A stretch of 64,000 nt of DNA from Aeromicrobium sp. CnD17-E. GTDB taxonomy: Bacteria > Actinomycetota > Actinomycetes > Propionibacteriales > Nocardioidaceae. The DNA is taken from NCBI RefSeq assembly GCF_024124745.1, contig NZ_JAMXRU010000007.1:1-64000 (forward strand), written 5' to 3'. Below the pieces are notes generated by a model. That model ran no database searches. It saw only the letters and a program-made list of their open reading frames with translations, and was not told the DNA's origin. Below, in pieces: positions 54,917 to 64,000 of this stretch (within the stretch, counting starts at the first letter, position 1; each line of letters opens with the position of its first letter). The position numbers and the translations under genes are program-made.

Positions 54917-55980
54917 CGACCCTCGCCCGGACCGGGCGGGGCATGTTTCACGTGAAACGAGGTCCTGTGAGCGCTGACGACAAGCAGACCCCTGGCCCGT
55001 CGACGCCGCTGAGCTCGGTGGCCTCAGGCGCGGCACCGGCGTCGAGCTTCACGTCGTCCGAGCCGGACCAGCCGTTCGACACCCCGCTCGCCCGCGAGGC
55101 GCGGGACCACGTGGACCTCGCCCGTCGGGCGCGCAGCACGACCCAGCTTCCCCGTCCCGACCGCACGCGGATCTTCGTCGTGGCCAACCAGAAGGGAGGG
55201 GTCGGCAAGACGACCACGGCGGTGAACGTCGCTGCGGCCCTCGCCCAGAAGGGACTGCGCATCCTGGTGGTCGACCTCGACCCGCAGGGCAACGCGTCGA
55301 CGGCGCTCGACATCGCGCACACCGAGGGGACGCCCGGGGTCTACGAGGCACTGGTCGAGGACGTCCCCCTCTCCGAGCTCGTCCGGCCCGCGCCACAGCT
55401 GCCGGGCATCACGGTGCTCCCCGCGACCATCGACCTGGCCGGCGCCGAGATCGAGCTCGTGTCGCTCGTGGCGCGTGAGACCCGCCTGAAGAAGGCGCTC
55501 GCTGCCCACCTGGAGGAGCGCGAGCGAGCTGACGACCGGATCGACTACGTCGTCATCGACTGCCCGCCGTCCCTCGGTCTGCTCACCGTCAACGCGCTGG
55601 TCGCCGCGCGCGAGGTGCTCATCCCGATCCAGTGCGAGTACTACGCGCTCGAGGGCCTGGGCCAGCTGGTGCGCAACATCGAGCTCGTGCGCGCGCACCT
55701 CAACCAGGACCTCGAGATCACCACCATCCTGCTGACGATGTTCGACGCACGCACGCGCCTGTCCGCCGGCGTCGCCGAGCAGGTGCGCAGCCACTTCGGC
55801 CCGAAGGTCCTGGCCACCGCGATCCCGCGCTCGGTCCGGATCTCCGAGGCACCGAGCTACCAGCAGTCCGTCCTCACCTACGACCCGGGCTCGTCCGGTG
55901 CGCTCTCCTACCTGGAGGCCGCCCGTGAGATCGCGCAGGCGGGGACGTCCGACCCGACCACCAGCGAGAGGGGCGCCTGA
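54913..55980 (+). CDS. parA: Chromosome partitioning ATPase ParA
   Basis: 355 residues from GTG 54913 (overlaps the rsmG stop); ATG 54943 and GTG 54967 are in-frame alternatives, since the first 70 residues are poorly conserved. The deviant Walker [25 protein letters not shown] and [10 protein letters not shown] are diagnostic. It moves ParB-parS complexes after replication. Confidence 0.96.
   Translation: MTTLARTGRGMFHVKRGPVSADDKQTPGPSTPLSSVASGAAPASSFTSSEPDQPFDTPLAREARDHVDLARRARSTTQLPRPDRTRIFVVANQKGGVGKTTTAVNVAAALAQKGLRILVVDLDPQGNASTALDIAHTEGTPGVYEALVEDVPLSELVRPAPQLPGITVLPATIDLAGAEIELVSLVARETRLKKALAAHLEERERADDRIDYVVIDCPPSLGLLTVNALVAAREVLIPIQCEYYALEGLGQLVRNIELVRAHLNQDLEITTILLTMFDARTRLSAGVAEQVRSHFGPKVLATAIPRSVRISEAPSYQQSVLTYDPGSSGALSYLEAAREIAQAGTSDPTTSERGA
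54944..54959. promoter_or_regulatory. parS: parS site 2
   Basis: TGTTTCACGTGAAACG, 15 of 16 positions of the consensus, within the 5' part of parA and 646 bp from site 1. Confidence 0.93.
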
Positions 55981-56879
55981 TGGCACCACGTCGTGGACTC
56001 GGCCGAGGGCTCGAGTCGCTCATCCCGTCGACCCCCGCCGAGGCGAAGGAGTCCGGGCTGCAGGAGGTCCAGGGCGCCCGCTTCGCCGAGCTGCCGCTGG
56101 ACGCCGTCGTCCCGAACCCCCGACAACCGCGTCAGGTCTTCGACGAGCAGGACATGGCCGAGCTCGTGCACTCGATCCGCGAGGTCGGCCTGCTGCAGCC
56201 GGTCGTGGTCCGCGAGACGGCGCCGGGTGCCTACGAGCTGATCATGGGGGAGCGTCGGTGGCGTGCCTCGCGCGCGGCGGGACTCGAGACCATCGGCGCC
56301 ATCGTGCGCGACACGACCGACGAGGACCTCCTGCGCGACGCGCTGCTCGAGAACCTTCACCGGTCGCAGCTCAACCCGCTGGAGGAGGCCGCCGCCTACC
56401 AGCAGCTGCTCGACGACTTCGGCTGCACCCAGGAGGAGCTCGCCGACCGCATCGGTCGCTCGCGCCCCCAGGTGACCAACACGCTGCGCCTGATGAAGCT
56501 GCCGCCTGCAGTACAGCGCCGGGTCGCGGCCGGCGTGCTGTCCGCCGGGCACGCTCGCGCGCTGCTCTCGGTGTCGCACCCCGAGGTGCAGGACCGGTTG
56601 GCTGCACGCGTCGTCGCCGAGGGCATCTCGGTGCGTGCGCTGGAGGAGATCGTGAAGTTCGGCGACACCGGAGACCCGGCCACCTCTCGGTCGCGCACCC
56701 CCGGCCGCACGGTCTCCGCTCCCCGCCTGGCCGACCTCGCCGCACGGCTCTCCGAGCGCTACGACACCCGCGTCAAGGTCGATCTCGGCAAGGCCAAGGG
56801 CAAGATCACCGTCGAGTTCGCGACCATCGACGACCTGGAGCGGATCGTGGGTCTGATGGACCCGCCGCGGAACCATTGA
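55980..56879 (+). CDS. parB: Chromosome partitioning protein ParB
   Basis: 299 residues. [21 protein letters not shown] and [13 protein letters not shown] form the CTP-binding N-terminal domain; [18 protein letters not shown] is the parS-binding helix-turn-helix; the C-terminus dimerises. The ATG shares one base with the parA stop (TGATG). Confidence 0.97.
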   Translation: MAPRRGLGRGLESLIPSTPAEAKESGLQEVQGARFAELPLDAVVPNPRQPRQVFDEQDMAELVHSIREVGLLQPVVVRETAPGAYELIMGERRWRASRAAGLETIGAIVRDTTDEDLLRDALLENLHRSQLNPLEEAAAYQQLLDDFGCTQEELADRIGRSRPQVTNTLRLMKLPPAVQRRVAAGVLSAGHARALLSVSHPEVQDRLAARVVAEGISVRALEEIVKFGDTGDPATSRSRTPGRTVSAPRLADLAARLSERYDTRVKVDLGKAKGKITVEFATIDDLERIVGLMDPPRNH

Positions 56880-56948
56880 TCGACATGTCGACAAAGCGAT
56901 AGATCGTTTTGGTGGTCCGCGTCGGCACCTGCGGTGCTCCACATACGA

Positions 56949-56979
56949 CGAAGCCCCGGTGCATCGCACCGGGGCTTCG
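56949..56979. terminator. Terminator after parB
   Basis: cgaagccccggtgc (56949-56962) pairs perfectly with 56966-56979 around a 3-base loop. It lies between the convergent parB and trxA genes and may act in both directions. Confidence 0.8.
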
Positions 56980-57007
56980 ACGCTTGCCAGGTTTCGATAC
57001 AGAGGGA

Positions 57008-57077
57008 ACCGGCTTCGCCGGTGAGACCACTCAACCTGCCTGAACCGCTCGCGCGCTACGCGCGCTCGGGTTCAGGC
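57008..57077 (-). terminator. Hairpins at the end of trxA
   Basis: gcctgaacc (57038-57046) pairs with ggttcaggc (57069-57077) and an inner gcgcgc stem closes the loop; it includes the trxA stop codon. A second small stem, accggc-ttc-gccggt, lies at 57008-57022. Confidence 0.55.
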
Positions 57078-57395
57078 ATACTCCGAGAGCTCGTTGAGGA
57101 TCGCGGACTTGGGGCGGACGCCGACGATCGACTTCACGACCTCGCCCTTGTAGTACAGGTTCATCGTGGGCAGGCCGGTGACGCGGTAGTCGCTCGGCGT
57201 CTTCGGGTTGGCGTCGGCGTCCATCTTGACGATGGTGAGCGCCTCGCCCTTCTCGGACGCGATCTCCTCGAGGATCGGCGCGAGCTGACGGCACGGGCCG
57301 CACCAGCTGGCCCAGAAGTCGACGAGCACGGGACCGTCGGCCTGCAGGACCTTCTCGGCGAAGTCGGCGTCGGTGACGGGGGTGATCTCGGGCAT
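57072..57395 (-). CDS. trxA: Thioredoxin
   Basis: 107 residues, WASWCGPCRQLAP active site near 31, cis-Pro in TGLPTMNLY. AAGGAG precedes ATG 57395. It lies 40 bp after trxB and receives electrons from it to reduce cytoplasmic disulphides. Confidence 0.97.
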   Translation of the reverse strand: MPEITPVTDADFAEKVLQADGPVLVDFWASWCGPCRQLAPILEEIASEKGEALTIVKMDADANPKTPSDYRVTGLPTMNLYYKGEVVKSIVGVRPKSAILNELSEYA

Positions 57396-57435
57396 GGGGT
57401 TCTCCTTCAGCGGATGGGGGTCGTGGGGATCGGGG

Positions 57436-58434
57436 TCACTCGGCCCACTGGGCCATGGCGACGTCGGGTGCGGGCTGACCGGCCTGCTCGCGGTCGGCGA
57501 GGAAGCGCTCGGCGTCGAGGGCCGCAGCACACCCGGTGCCCGCGGCGGTGATCGCCTGGCGGTAGGTGTGGTCGACCAGGTCGCCGGCGGCGAAGACGCC
57601 GGACAGGTTCGTGGCCGTGCTGCCCTGCTGGACCAGCACGTAGCCCTCGTCGTCGAGGTCGACCTGACCGGTGAGCAGCTCCGAGCGCGGGTCGTGGCCG
57701 ATCGCGATGAACAGGCCGGTCGCGTCGAGGTCGCGGGTCTCGCCCGTGACGGTGTCGCGCAGCGTCACCTTCTCCAGACGGCCCTCGCCGTGCAGCTCGG
57801 CGACCTCGGAGTTCCAGGCGAACTCGATCTTCTCGTTGGCGATCGCGCGGTCCTGCATGATCTTGGACGCGCGCAGCTCGTCGCGACGGTGCACGAGCGT
57901 CACCTTCGACGCGAAGCGGGTGAGGAACGTGGCCTCCTCGACGGCGGAGTCGCCGCCGCCCACGACCACGATGTTCTGCTCACGGAAGAAGAAGCCGTCG
58001 CACGTGGCGCACCAGCTGACGCCGTGGCCCGAGAGCTCGTCCTCGCGGGCCACGCCGAGCTTGCGGTAGCCCGAGCCCATGGCCAGGACGACGGCGTGCG
58101 CACGGTAGGTCGTGCCGTCGGCGAGCGAGACCGACTTCACCTCGCCGGTGAGGTCGACCGACGTGACGTCGTCGGCGATCAGCTCGGCGCCGAAGCGCTC
58201 GGCCTGCGCGCGGAAGTTGTCCATCAGCGCCGGGCCCATGATGCCCTCGGGGAAGCCGGGGAAGTTCTCGACCTCGGTCGTGTTCATCAGCGCGCCACCG
58301 GCGGTGACCGAGCCCTCGAAGACGAGCGGGGCGAGGTTCGCGCGGGCCGCGTACACGGCTGCGGTGTAGCCCGACGGGCCGGAGCCGATGATGATCAGGT
58401 TGCGGACGTCATTGGCGGACGACTCAGTGCTCAT
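57436..58434 (-). CDS. trxB: Thioredoxin reductase (NADPH)
   Basis: 332 residues. FAD-binding [18 protein letters not shown], redox-active CATC in [16 protein letters not shown]-binding [12 protein letters not shown], and the late [10 protein letters not shown]. Homodimeric flavoprotein feeding TrxA from the next gene. Confidence 0.97.
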   Translation of the reverse strand: MSTESSANDVRNLIIIGSGPSGYTAAVYAARANLAPLVFEGSVTAGGALMNTTEVENFPGFPEGIMGPALMDNFRAQAERFGAELIADDVTSVDLTGEVKSVSLADGTTYRAHAVVLAMGSGYRKLGVAREDELSGHGVSWCATCDGFFFREQNIVVVGGGDSAVEEATFLTRFASKVTLVHRRDELRASKIMQDRAIANEKIEFAWNSEVAELHGEGRLEKVTLRDTVTGETRDLDATGLFIAIGHDPRSELLTGQVDLDDEGYVLVQQGSTATNLSGVFAAGDLVDHTYRQAITAAGTGCAAALDAERFLADREQAGQPAPDVAMAQWAE

Positions 58435-58525
58435 GGGTGCCTTCTCGTAGACGGTCTTGCTCTGCTCAACGCAGTCTAGGTGGGGATCATTCCGCTGCCC
58501 GACCAGAGCGACGGGGGCAGGATCG

Positions 58526-60106
58526 TCAGCGTCGGCCCTTGAGGCTGATCTCGCGGACGTCGCCCTGGAACTCGCCGGGACCCACCTGCGGCAGGGCCCT
58601 CAGCCACACCACGACCCGGCGGGTGATGGTGTTCGCCGGGAACGTGACGGTGACGTCGGTGCCGGCGTCGTCGAGCGTCGCGATGCGGCGCAGGTCGCGC
58701 AGGCTGCCCGGGACCTCGCCGCCGGGGCTCGTCGCGTAGACGGTGAGCGCGGTGCCGGCTCCGCCGAGGAGGATCCGCATCGAGTCGACCTCACGCGGCC
58801 CACCCAGGTCGACCACGAGTCCCACGCCGTCCTTCAGGCCACCGAGGTCGGCACGGCGGTAGTAGGTGCTGGTGCGCCAGCCCGTCTCGGGGTTGCCGTC
58901 GACGGCGAGCCCCACGTCCTCGGGGTTCTCCTGCCCGTCCTGGCCCTGCGGGTCGAGGTCGCGCACCGACGCGATCCCCAGGGTGCGGGCCGGCGCCTCC
59001 TCGGTGGCGACGGCGGCGGTCGGCGGTCGGCGGTCCTCCCCGGTGAACCGTCCCACGGCGAAGGCCAGCAGCCCGACGACCGCGAGCGTGAGGACCACGC
59101 CGGCGAGGACCAGCTTGCGGTCGCCGCCCGCGGTGGCACGCCTCGCGCGGTGGACGCTGCGCTCGAACGTGGTGGGCGGGGCCGGCTCGAAGGCCTTCGG
59201 CCGTCGTCGGGGCGGCTCCAGACCGGGCGGCGTGCCCTCCGGCACGATGACGGGGTCGAGGCGCAGCAGGTCGGGCGAGGAGATGTGCAGCGGGCTCGGG
59301 TCGTCGACGTCGGCCTCGTCCTCACCCGTGAGCCGCAGCGCGCGACCGATGTCGGCGGCCGTGCGCAACGGCGTGCGGTGGTTCAGCGGCGGACGCCCGA
59401 GGATCCGGTCGACGACGGCGTCGACGTCGCGGGACACGCCGGCGCGGACCTGACGGGGTCGCAGGAGCTTGCCGCCCTCGGCCGGCGCGGCGCGCAGCCC
59501 GTCGACGCCGACCCCGGGCCAGCGGGCCACGAGGCACGCGTACAGCAGCTTGCCGAGGGCCTCGACGTCCATCTGCTCGTACGCCCGCAGGTCCTCGAAG
59601 GTGTCCTGGTGGCCGGCCGGCGCCAGAGCGGTCGCGACGCCGAGGCCGACGATGCGCACGGCCCCGGTCTGCTTGAGGAGCACGTGGTGCGGCGTGAGGC
59701 GGCGGTGGAACAGGTTCTTCTCGTGGGCGTGCGCGAGGGCCTCGGCGACCTCCGCGACCACCGTCGCGGCTCGTCGGTTCGGCAGCGGCGACTGGCGCAG
59801 CAGCTGGTCGAGCGGGAACGCCCGCGCCCACTCCCGCACGATGACGTGGTGGTCGTGGTCGGCCTCGACGAGGTCGAGCACGCGGAGGAACCGCGGGTCG
59901 GTGACCGACGTGGACTGGCGGGCCGCCTCGAGGAAGTTGTCGGCGCGCGGGTCGTCGCTCGGGACCATCTCGATGCCGACGTTGCGTGCCAGCACGCGGT
60001 CGTGCGCGCGCCACGTGGCCGACCCGAGCTTCTCCGTGACGAGGTCCTGCAGCACGTAGCGACCGTCGAGCACGTCACCGGCGCCCAGGGCCCGCCGCTC
60101 GCTCAT
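58526..60106 (-). CDS. Membrane pseudokinase with extracellular discoidin-like domain (MviN C-terminal type)
   Basis: 526 residues. 1-270 follow the Ser/Thr kinase fold, but the key residues are lost: VGIEMV has Glu where the ATP lysine should be, [11 protein letters not shown] replaces HRDLKPxN, and IVGLGVAT replaces DFG. A membrane helix (about 340-362) leads to an extracellular beta-sandwich with [16 protein letters not shown] and a late VVVWLRALP, as in discoidin-like domains. The same layout forms the C-terminal part of mycobacterial MviN; here no MurJ domain is attached or adjacent. It may recruit a FHA protein in cell-wall control (inference). Confidence 0.82.
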   Translation of the reverse strand: MSERRALGAGDVLDGRYVLQDLVTEKLGSATWRAHDRVLARNVGIEMVPSDDPRADNFLEAARQSTSVTDPRFLRVLDLVEADHDHHVIVREWARAFPLDQLLRQSPLPNRRAATVVAEVAEALAHAHEKNLFHRRLTPHHVLLKQTGAVRIVGLGVATALAPAGHQDTFEDLRAYEQMDVEALGKLLYACLVARWPGVGVDGLRAAPAEGGKLLRPRQVRAGVSRDVDAVVDRILGRPPLNHRTPLRTAADIGRALRLTGEDEADVDDPSPLHISSPDLLRLDPVIVPEGTPPGLEPPRRRPKAFEPAPPTTFERSVHRARRATAGGDRKLVLAGVVLTLAVVGLLAFAVGRFTGEDRRPPTAAVATEEAPARTLGIASVRDLDPQGQDGQENPEDVGLAVDGNPETGWRTSTYYRRADLGGLKDGVGLVVDLGGPREVDSMRILLGGAGTALTVYATSPGGEVPGSLRDLRRIATLDDAGTDVTVTFPANTITRRVVVWLRALPQVGPGEFQGDVREISLKGRR

Positions 60107-60172
60107 CGTCACCTCTTCCGTGTGCGGTCCATCGTAGGCCGACGGACCCCACGGCGCCCGCACCCCGAGCGG

Positions 60173-60610
60173 TCAGCCGACGAGGAAGCCGGGTGGCGGG
60201 GCGGCCGGTGTGATGAGCAGCGTCATGCCGGCCTCGGCCGGGGTGCGGTCGGCCTTGCGGTGGTTGCACCGCAGGCACGCCGCGACGGCGTTCTCCCAGG
60301 TGAGCGCACCGCCGCGGCTGCGCGGCAGCACGTGGTCGACGGTCTCGGCGCGTCCGCCGCAGTAGGCGCACATCTGGTCGCGGGCCTTGACGGCCGACTT
60401 CGTGCACAGGTGCCCCCGCCGGTGCCGCCAGCGGGTGACGACGTAGCGCACGAGCCGCAGGACCTTGGGCTTGGGGAACGGGCCGAAGGTGCCCTCGGCC
60501 TCCTCCTCGATGACCGCCACCTCGCGCACCAGCATCTTGATGGCGTGCCGCAGGGACACGCGTTGCAGCGGCTCGTAGCTGGCGTTCAGGACCAGGACGT
60601 GCTCGGCCAT
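60173..60610 (-). CDS. HNH endonuclease family protein
   Basis: 145 residues. CAYCGG, VDHVLPRSRGGALTWENAVAACLRCNHRK are the HNH core with two CxxC zinc pairs. The N-terminal LVLNASYEPLQRVSLRHAIKML is typical of stand-alone actinobacterial HNH proteins. Not linked to any mobile element here; a housekeeping or repair role is likely. Confidence 0.88.
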   Translation of the reverse strand: MAEHVLVLNASYEPLQRVSLRHAIKMLVREVAVIEEEAEGTFGPFPKPKVLRLVRYVVTRWRHRRGHLCTKSAVKARDQMCAYCGGRAETVDHVLPRSRGGALTWENAVAACLRCNHRKADRTPAEAGMTLLITPAAPPPGFLVG

Positions 60611-60689
60611 GGGCGGACCCTTTCCACGGCCAGAGTATCCGCCACGCCCGACATCGGGGCGTGAAGCGCCGGTGTCGCGTCGGTGAAGG

Positions 60690-61022
60690 TCAGATCACCC
60701 AGACCAGACCGGCCGCCGACGGGACGAGCGAGAGCAGGACCCACGGCCACGAGAGGACCGGCCGTGCGGCCAGGATCGCGCGCACGGCGACGCTGATGCC
60801 GATGGCGAGGAACGCCGACATGACGACGAGGATGACGGCCCCGCTCTGCCGGCCCTGGCGGGCGATGACGTCGGCCACGACGACGAGGCCGACGACGCCG
60901 TGGATCGCGACGACGAAGAAGCAGATGGCGGTCGTCCGGCGGCGCACGACCTGCAGCGCGCGGGTCTCCTCGGCCGACATGGTGCGGGCCGAGGGGCGGG
61001 GCTGCGAGCCGTGGCTGCTCAT
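60690..61022 (-). CDS. Small membrane protein, function unknown
   Basis: 110 residues. After a polar N-terminus (1-30), three hydrophobic helices (about 31-52, 60-80 and 88-109) are predicted. No family recognised. It lies 19 bp after the YihY/BrkB gene on the same strand and probably belongs to its transcript. Confidence 0.6.
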   Translation of the reverse strand: MSSHGSQPRPSARTMSAEETRALQVVRRRTTAICFFVVAIHGVVGLVVVADVIARQGRQSGAVILVVMSAFLAIGISVAVRAILAARPVLSWPWVLLSLVPSAAGLVWVI

Positions 61023-61041
61023 GGCAGCAGCCTAGGAGCCG

Positions 61042-62118
61042 TCAGTCGTCGCGGGTGGAGCGGCCCAGCGCCGCGCCGAGCAGCGTCCCCAGCCCGAGGC
61101 CCACGACGAGCGGGCGTACGTAGCCCACGTCGACGGGCTCCTCGTCGAGGTCCGCGGCGTCAACGCGAGCGGCCTGCGCCTCGTCGTCGGCGTCCTCCAG
61201 CTCGGCGAGCTCGGCGAGCGTGGACTCGTCGGTGCACGCCCACGAGATCCCGTACATCACCAGGCGGGAGAAGAAGTAGATCCAGACCACCAGCGTCAGG
61301 GCGATGGCGAGCGAGGCCACCGGCACCGAGCTGGCACCGCGCAGCACGAGGCTCGCGAACTGCTTGATGAGCTCGAAGCCGACGGCGGCGAACAGGGCGC
61401 CGCGCCAGAGCGCGTGCTCGGGCAGGTCGGGCTTCGGCAGCAGGCGGAAGATCGCCCAGAACAGCACGGTGCTGACGGCGACGCCGACGACCACCGACAG
61501 CAGCGTCAGGAGGACGGCGCCGACCGGTCCGGGCAGTCCGACGAGGTCGAGCAGGAACGAGCCGAGGGCGACGGGCAGCCCGCCGACGGACACCGAGAGG
61601 AGCAGGATGAAGCCCAGGACCACGAGCGTGACCAGGTCGGTCCCCTTGGCCTTCACGAGGTTGCCGGTCTCGGACGTGGGCAGGTCGAGCATCTGGTTGA
61701 GCCCGTCGCGCAGCCCGCTCACCCAGTTCAGGCCCGCGTAGAGCGCGGTGAGCAGGCCGACGGTGTAGATGGCGGGCGCGTTGGACGCGATCTCGGTGAG
61801 GGCGATGCGTCCGGGCTCGGGGTCGACGGAGACGATGCCGGGCAGCACCCCGCTGAGGGCGTCGACGAAGTCCTGCTGGGCGCCGGGGTAGATCTCCGAC
61901 AGCTGCCCCACGACCGCGAAGGAGACGGCCAGGAGCGGGAAGAAGCTGAGGAAGCCGAAGTAGGTGGCACCGCCGGCGGCGAGGTTGCCCCGGTGCGCGC
62001 CGTAGTGGTCGAGGGTGCGGATGACGTGGGCGAGCACGGGGTGCCAGCCCGCGATCCGGTCCTTGATCCCGGGCTTGGACTCCTCGCCCGACTCCGTCCG
62101 CTCCCCGTCGCCGCTCAT
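61042..62118 (-). CDS. YihY/BrkB family inner membrane protein
   Basis: 358 residues, six to seven membrane helices. LAAGGATYFGFLSFFPLLAVSFAVVG near 45-70, YAGLNWVSGLRDGLN, and LVVWIYFFSRLVMYGISW are family signatures. Once annotated as RNase BN; now regarded as a putative transporter. An acidic cytoplasmic tail is present (about 300-325). Confidence 0.9.
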   Translation of the reverse strand: MSGDGERTESGEESKPGIKDRIAGWHPVLAHVIRTLDHYGAHRGNLAAGGATYFGFLSFFPLLAVSFAVVGQLSEIYPGAQQDFVDALSGVLPGIVSVDPEPGRIALTEIASNAPAIYTVGLLTALYAGLNWVSGLRDGLNQMLDLPTSETGNLVKAKGTDLVTLVVLGFILLLSVSVGGLPVALGSFLLDLVGLPGPVGAVLLTLLSVVVGVAVSTVLFWAIFRLLPKPDLPEHALWRGALFAAVGFELIKQFASLVLRGASSVPVASLAIALTLVVWIYFFSRLVMYGISWACTDESTLAELAELEDADDEAQAARVDAADLDEEPVDVGYVRPLVVGLGLGTLLGAALGRSTRDD

Positions 62119-62233
62119 GGCTCGACCCTAGGAGGAAGCGCGGGTCGGGGCCAACCGGCCGGGTCTTCTGGGGTGCAGGCCGACCGGCTCTCCGCTAGAC
62201 AGGTCACGAAACATGATCGACACCTCTCCTCCC

Positions 62234-62239
62234 TAGGGT
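62234..62239 (+). promoter_or_regulatory. -10 element for the ATP-grasp operon
   Basis: TAGGGT followed by seven bases and GTG 62247. It favours 62247 over GTG 62238, which overlaps the box. Confidence 0.45.
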
Positions 62240-62246
62240 GGCCCCC

Positions 62247-63796
<1,550 letters not shown>

Positions 63797-63797
<1 letters not shown>

Positions 63798-64000
63798 TGC
63801 TGAGCCGGATCGCGGAGTCGTTGTTCTGGATCGGCCGCTACCTCGAGCGTGCGGACGACACCGCACGGATCCTCGACGTCCAGCTGCAGGTGCTGGTGGA
63901 GGACCCGGCGATCGACGAGGCGGCGTCGTGCCAGCAGCTCCTGTCGGTGATGGGGGTGGAGGGCCACACGGGTGCGGTCAACCGGTGGACGATCCTCGAC
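63797..64000 (+). CDS. Alpha-E domain protein (cut by the window end)
   Basis: The first 68 codons are present. MLSRIAESLFWIGRYLERAD is the alpha-E family start. Partner of the ATP-grasp gene upstream. Confidence 0.92.

Overview
The window is about 64 kb of very high G+C DNA with actinobacterial traits throughout: many GTG starts, TANNNT boxes placed six or seven bases before start codons (leaderless transcripts), an S-(hydroxymethyl)mycothiol dehydrogenase, a DUF3566 gene after gyrA, a DLW-39 peptide gene between two tRNA genes, and FBP, DUF3152, DUF3618 and Holin-X family genes. It carries the chromosome origin neighbourhood. Gene content fits Propionibacteriales, most likely Nocardioidaceae (Aeromicrobium or Nocardioides type); the genus is an inference.

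Layout. 1-9.3 kb: an epimerase fragment, two SDR genes, a cluster of DnaA-box-like repeats, rhomboid and cyclophilin, a 40-aa membrane peptide coupled to an unusual crotonase, a glyA-SURF1-DUF3817 operon, and a DevS/DevR-like two-component pair. 9.5-15 kb: a peptide ABC importer in which the second permease and both ATPases are one polypeptide, followed by a tandem double-palindrome element. 15-24.6 kb: MpaB-like oxygenase, a three-gene envelope-stress-type operon, FBP and TetR genes around twin operators, mycothiol-dependent formaldehyde detoxification, pirin, a DUF3152 metzincin-like protein, and an ArsR-CDF metal operon. 24.8-34 kb: CopC behind a BlaI/CopY-like operator, a DesKR-like system with its ABC exporter, a class B penicillin-binding protein, and a secreted M4 metallopeptidase.

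34.6-38.1 kb is an accessory island of lower G+C beside tRNA-Ala. It has truncated a resident SDR gene. Its core is a compact ubiquitin-like conjugation operon: a 78-aa multiubiquitin-type beta-grasp protein, a 121-aa E2-like protein and a 455-aa fusion of a JAB/JAMM peptidase with an E1 (ThiF) domain. A XRE regulator and an ImmA/IrrE peptidase diverge from it across four TTGCAA sites. This is the strongest candidate in the window for a poorly described system.

38.2-60 kb is the origin region: tRNA-Ala, DLW-39, tRNA-Ile, DUF3566, gyrA, gyrB, then a 1.76-kb insertion (a PAP2 phosphatase gene plus 700 bp of long palindromes inside a large inverted repeat), DciA, recF, gnd, dnaN, oriC and dnaA. 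On the other strand follow rpmH, rnpA, yidD, yidC, khpB, rsmG, parA and parB with two parS sites, then trxA-trxB and a free-standing MviN-type pseudokinase. 60-64 kb holds an HNH nuclease, membrane proteins and the start of an ATP-grasp/alpha-E operon. The dnaA and rpmH arms diverge, as expected of replication moving out from oriC near 49.9 kb.
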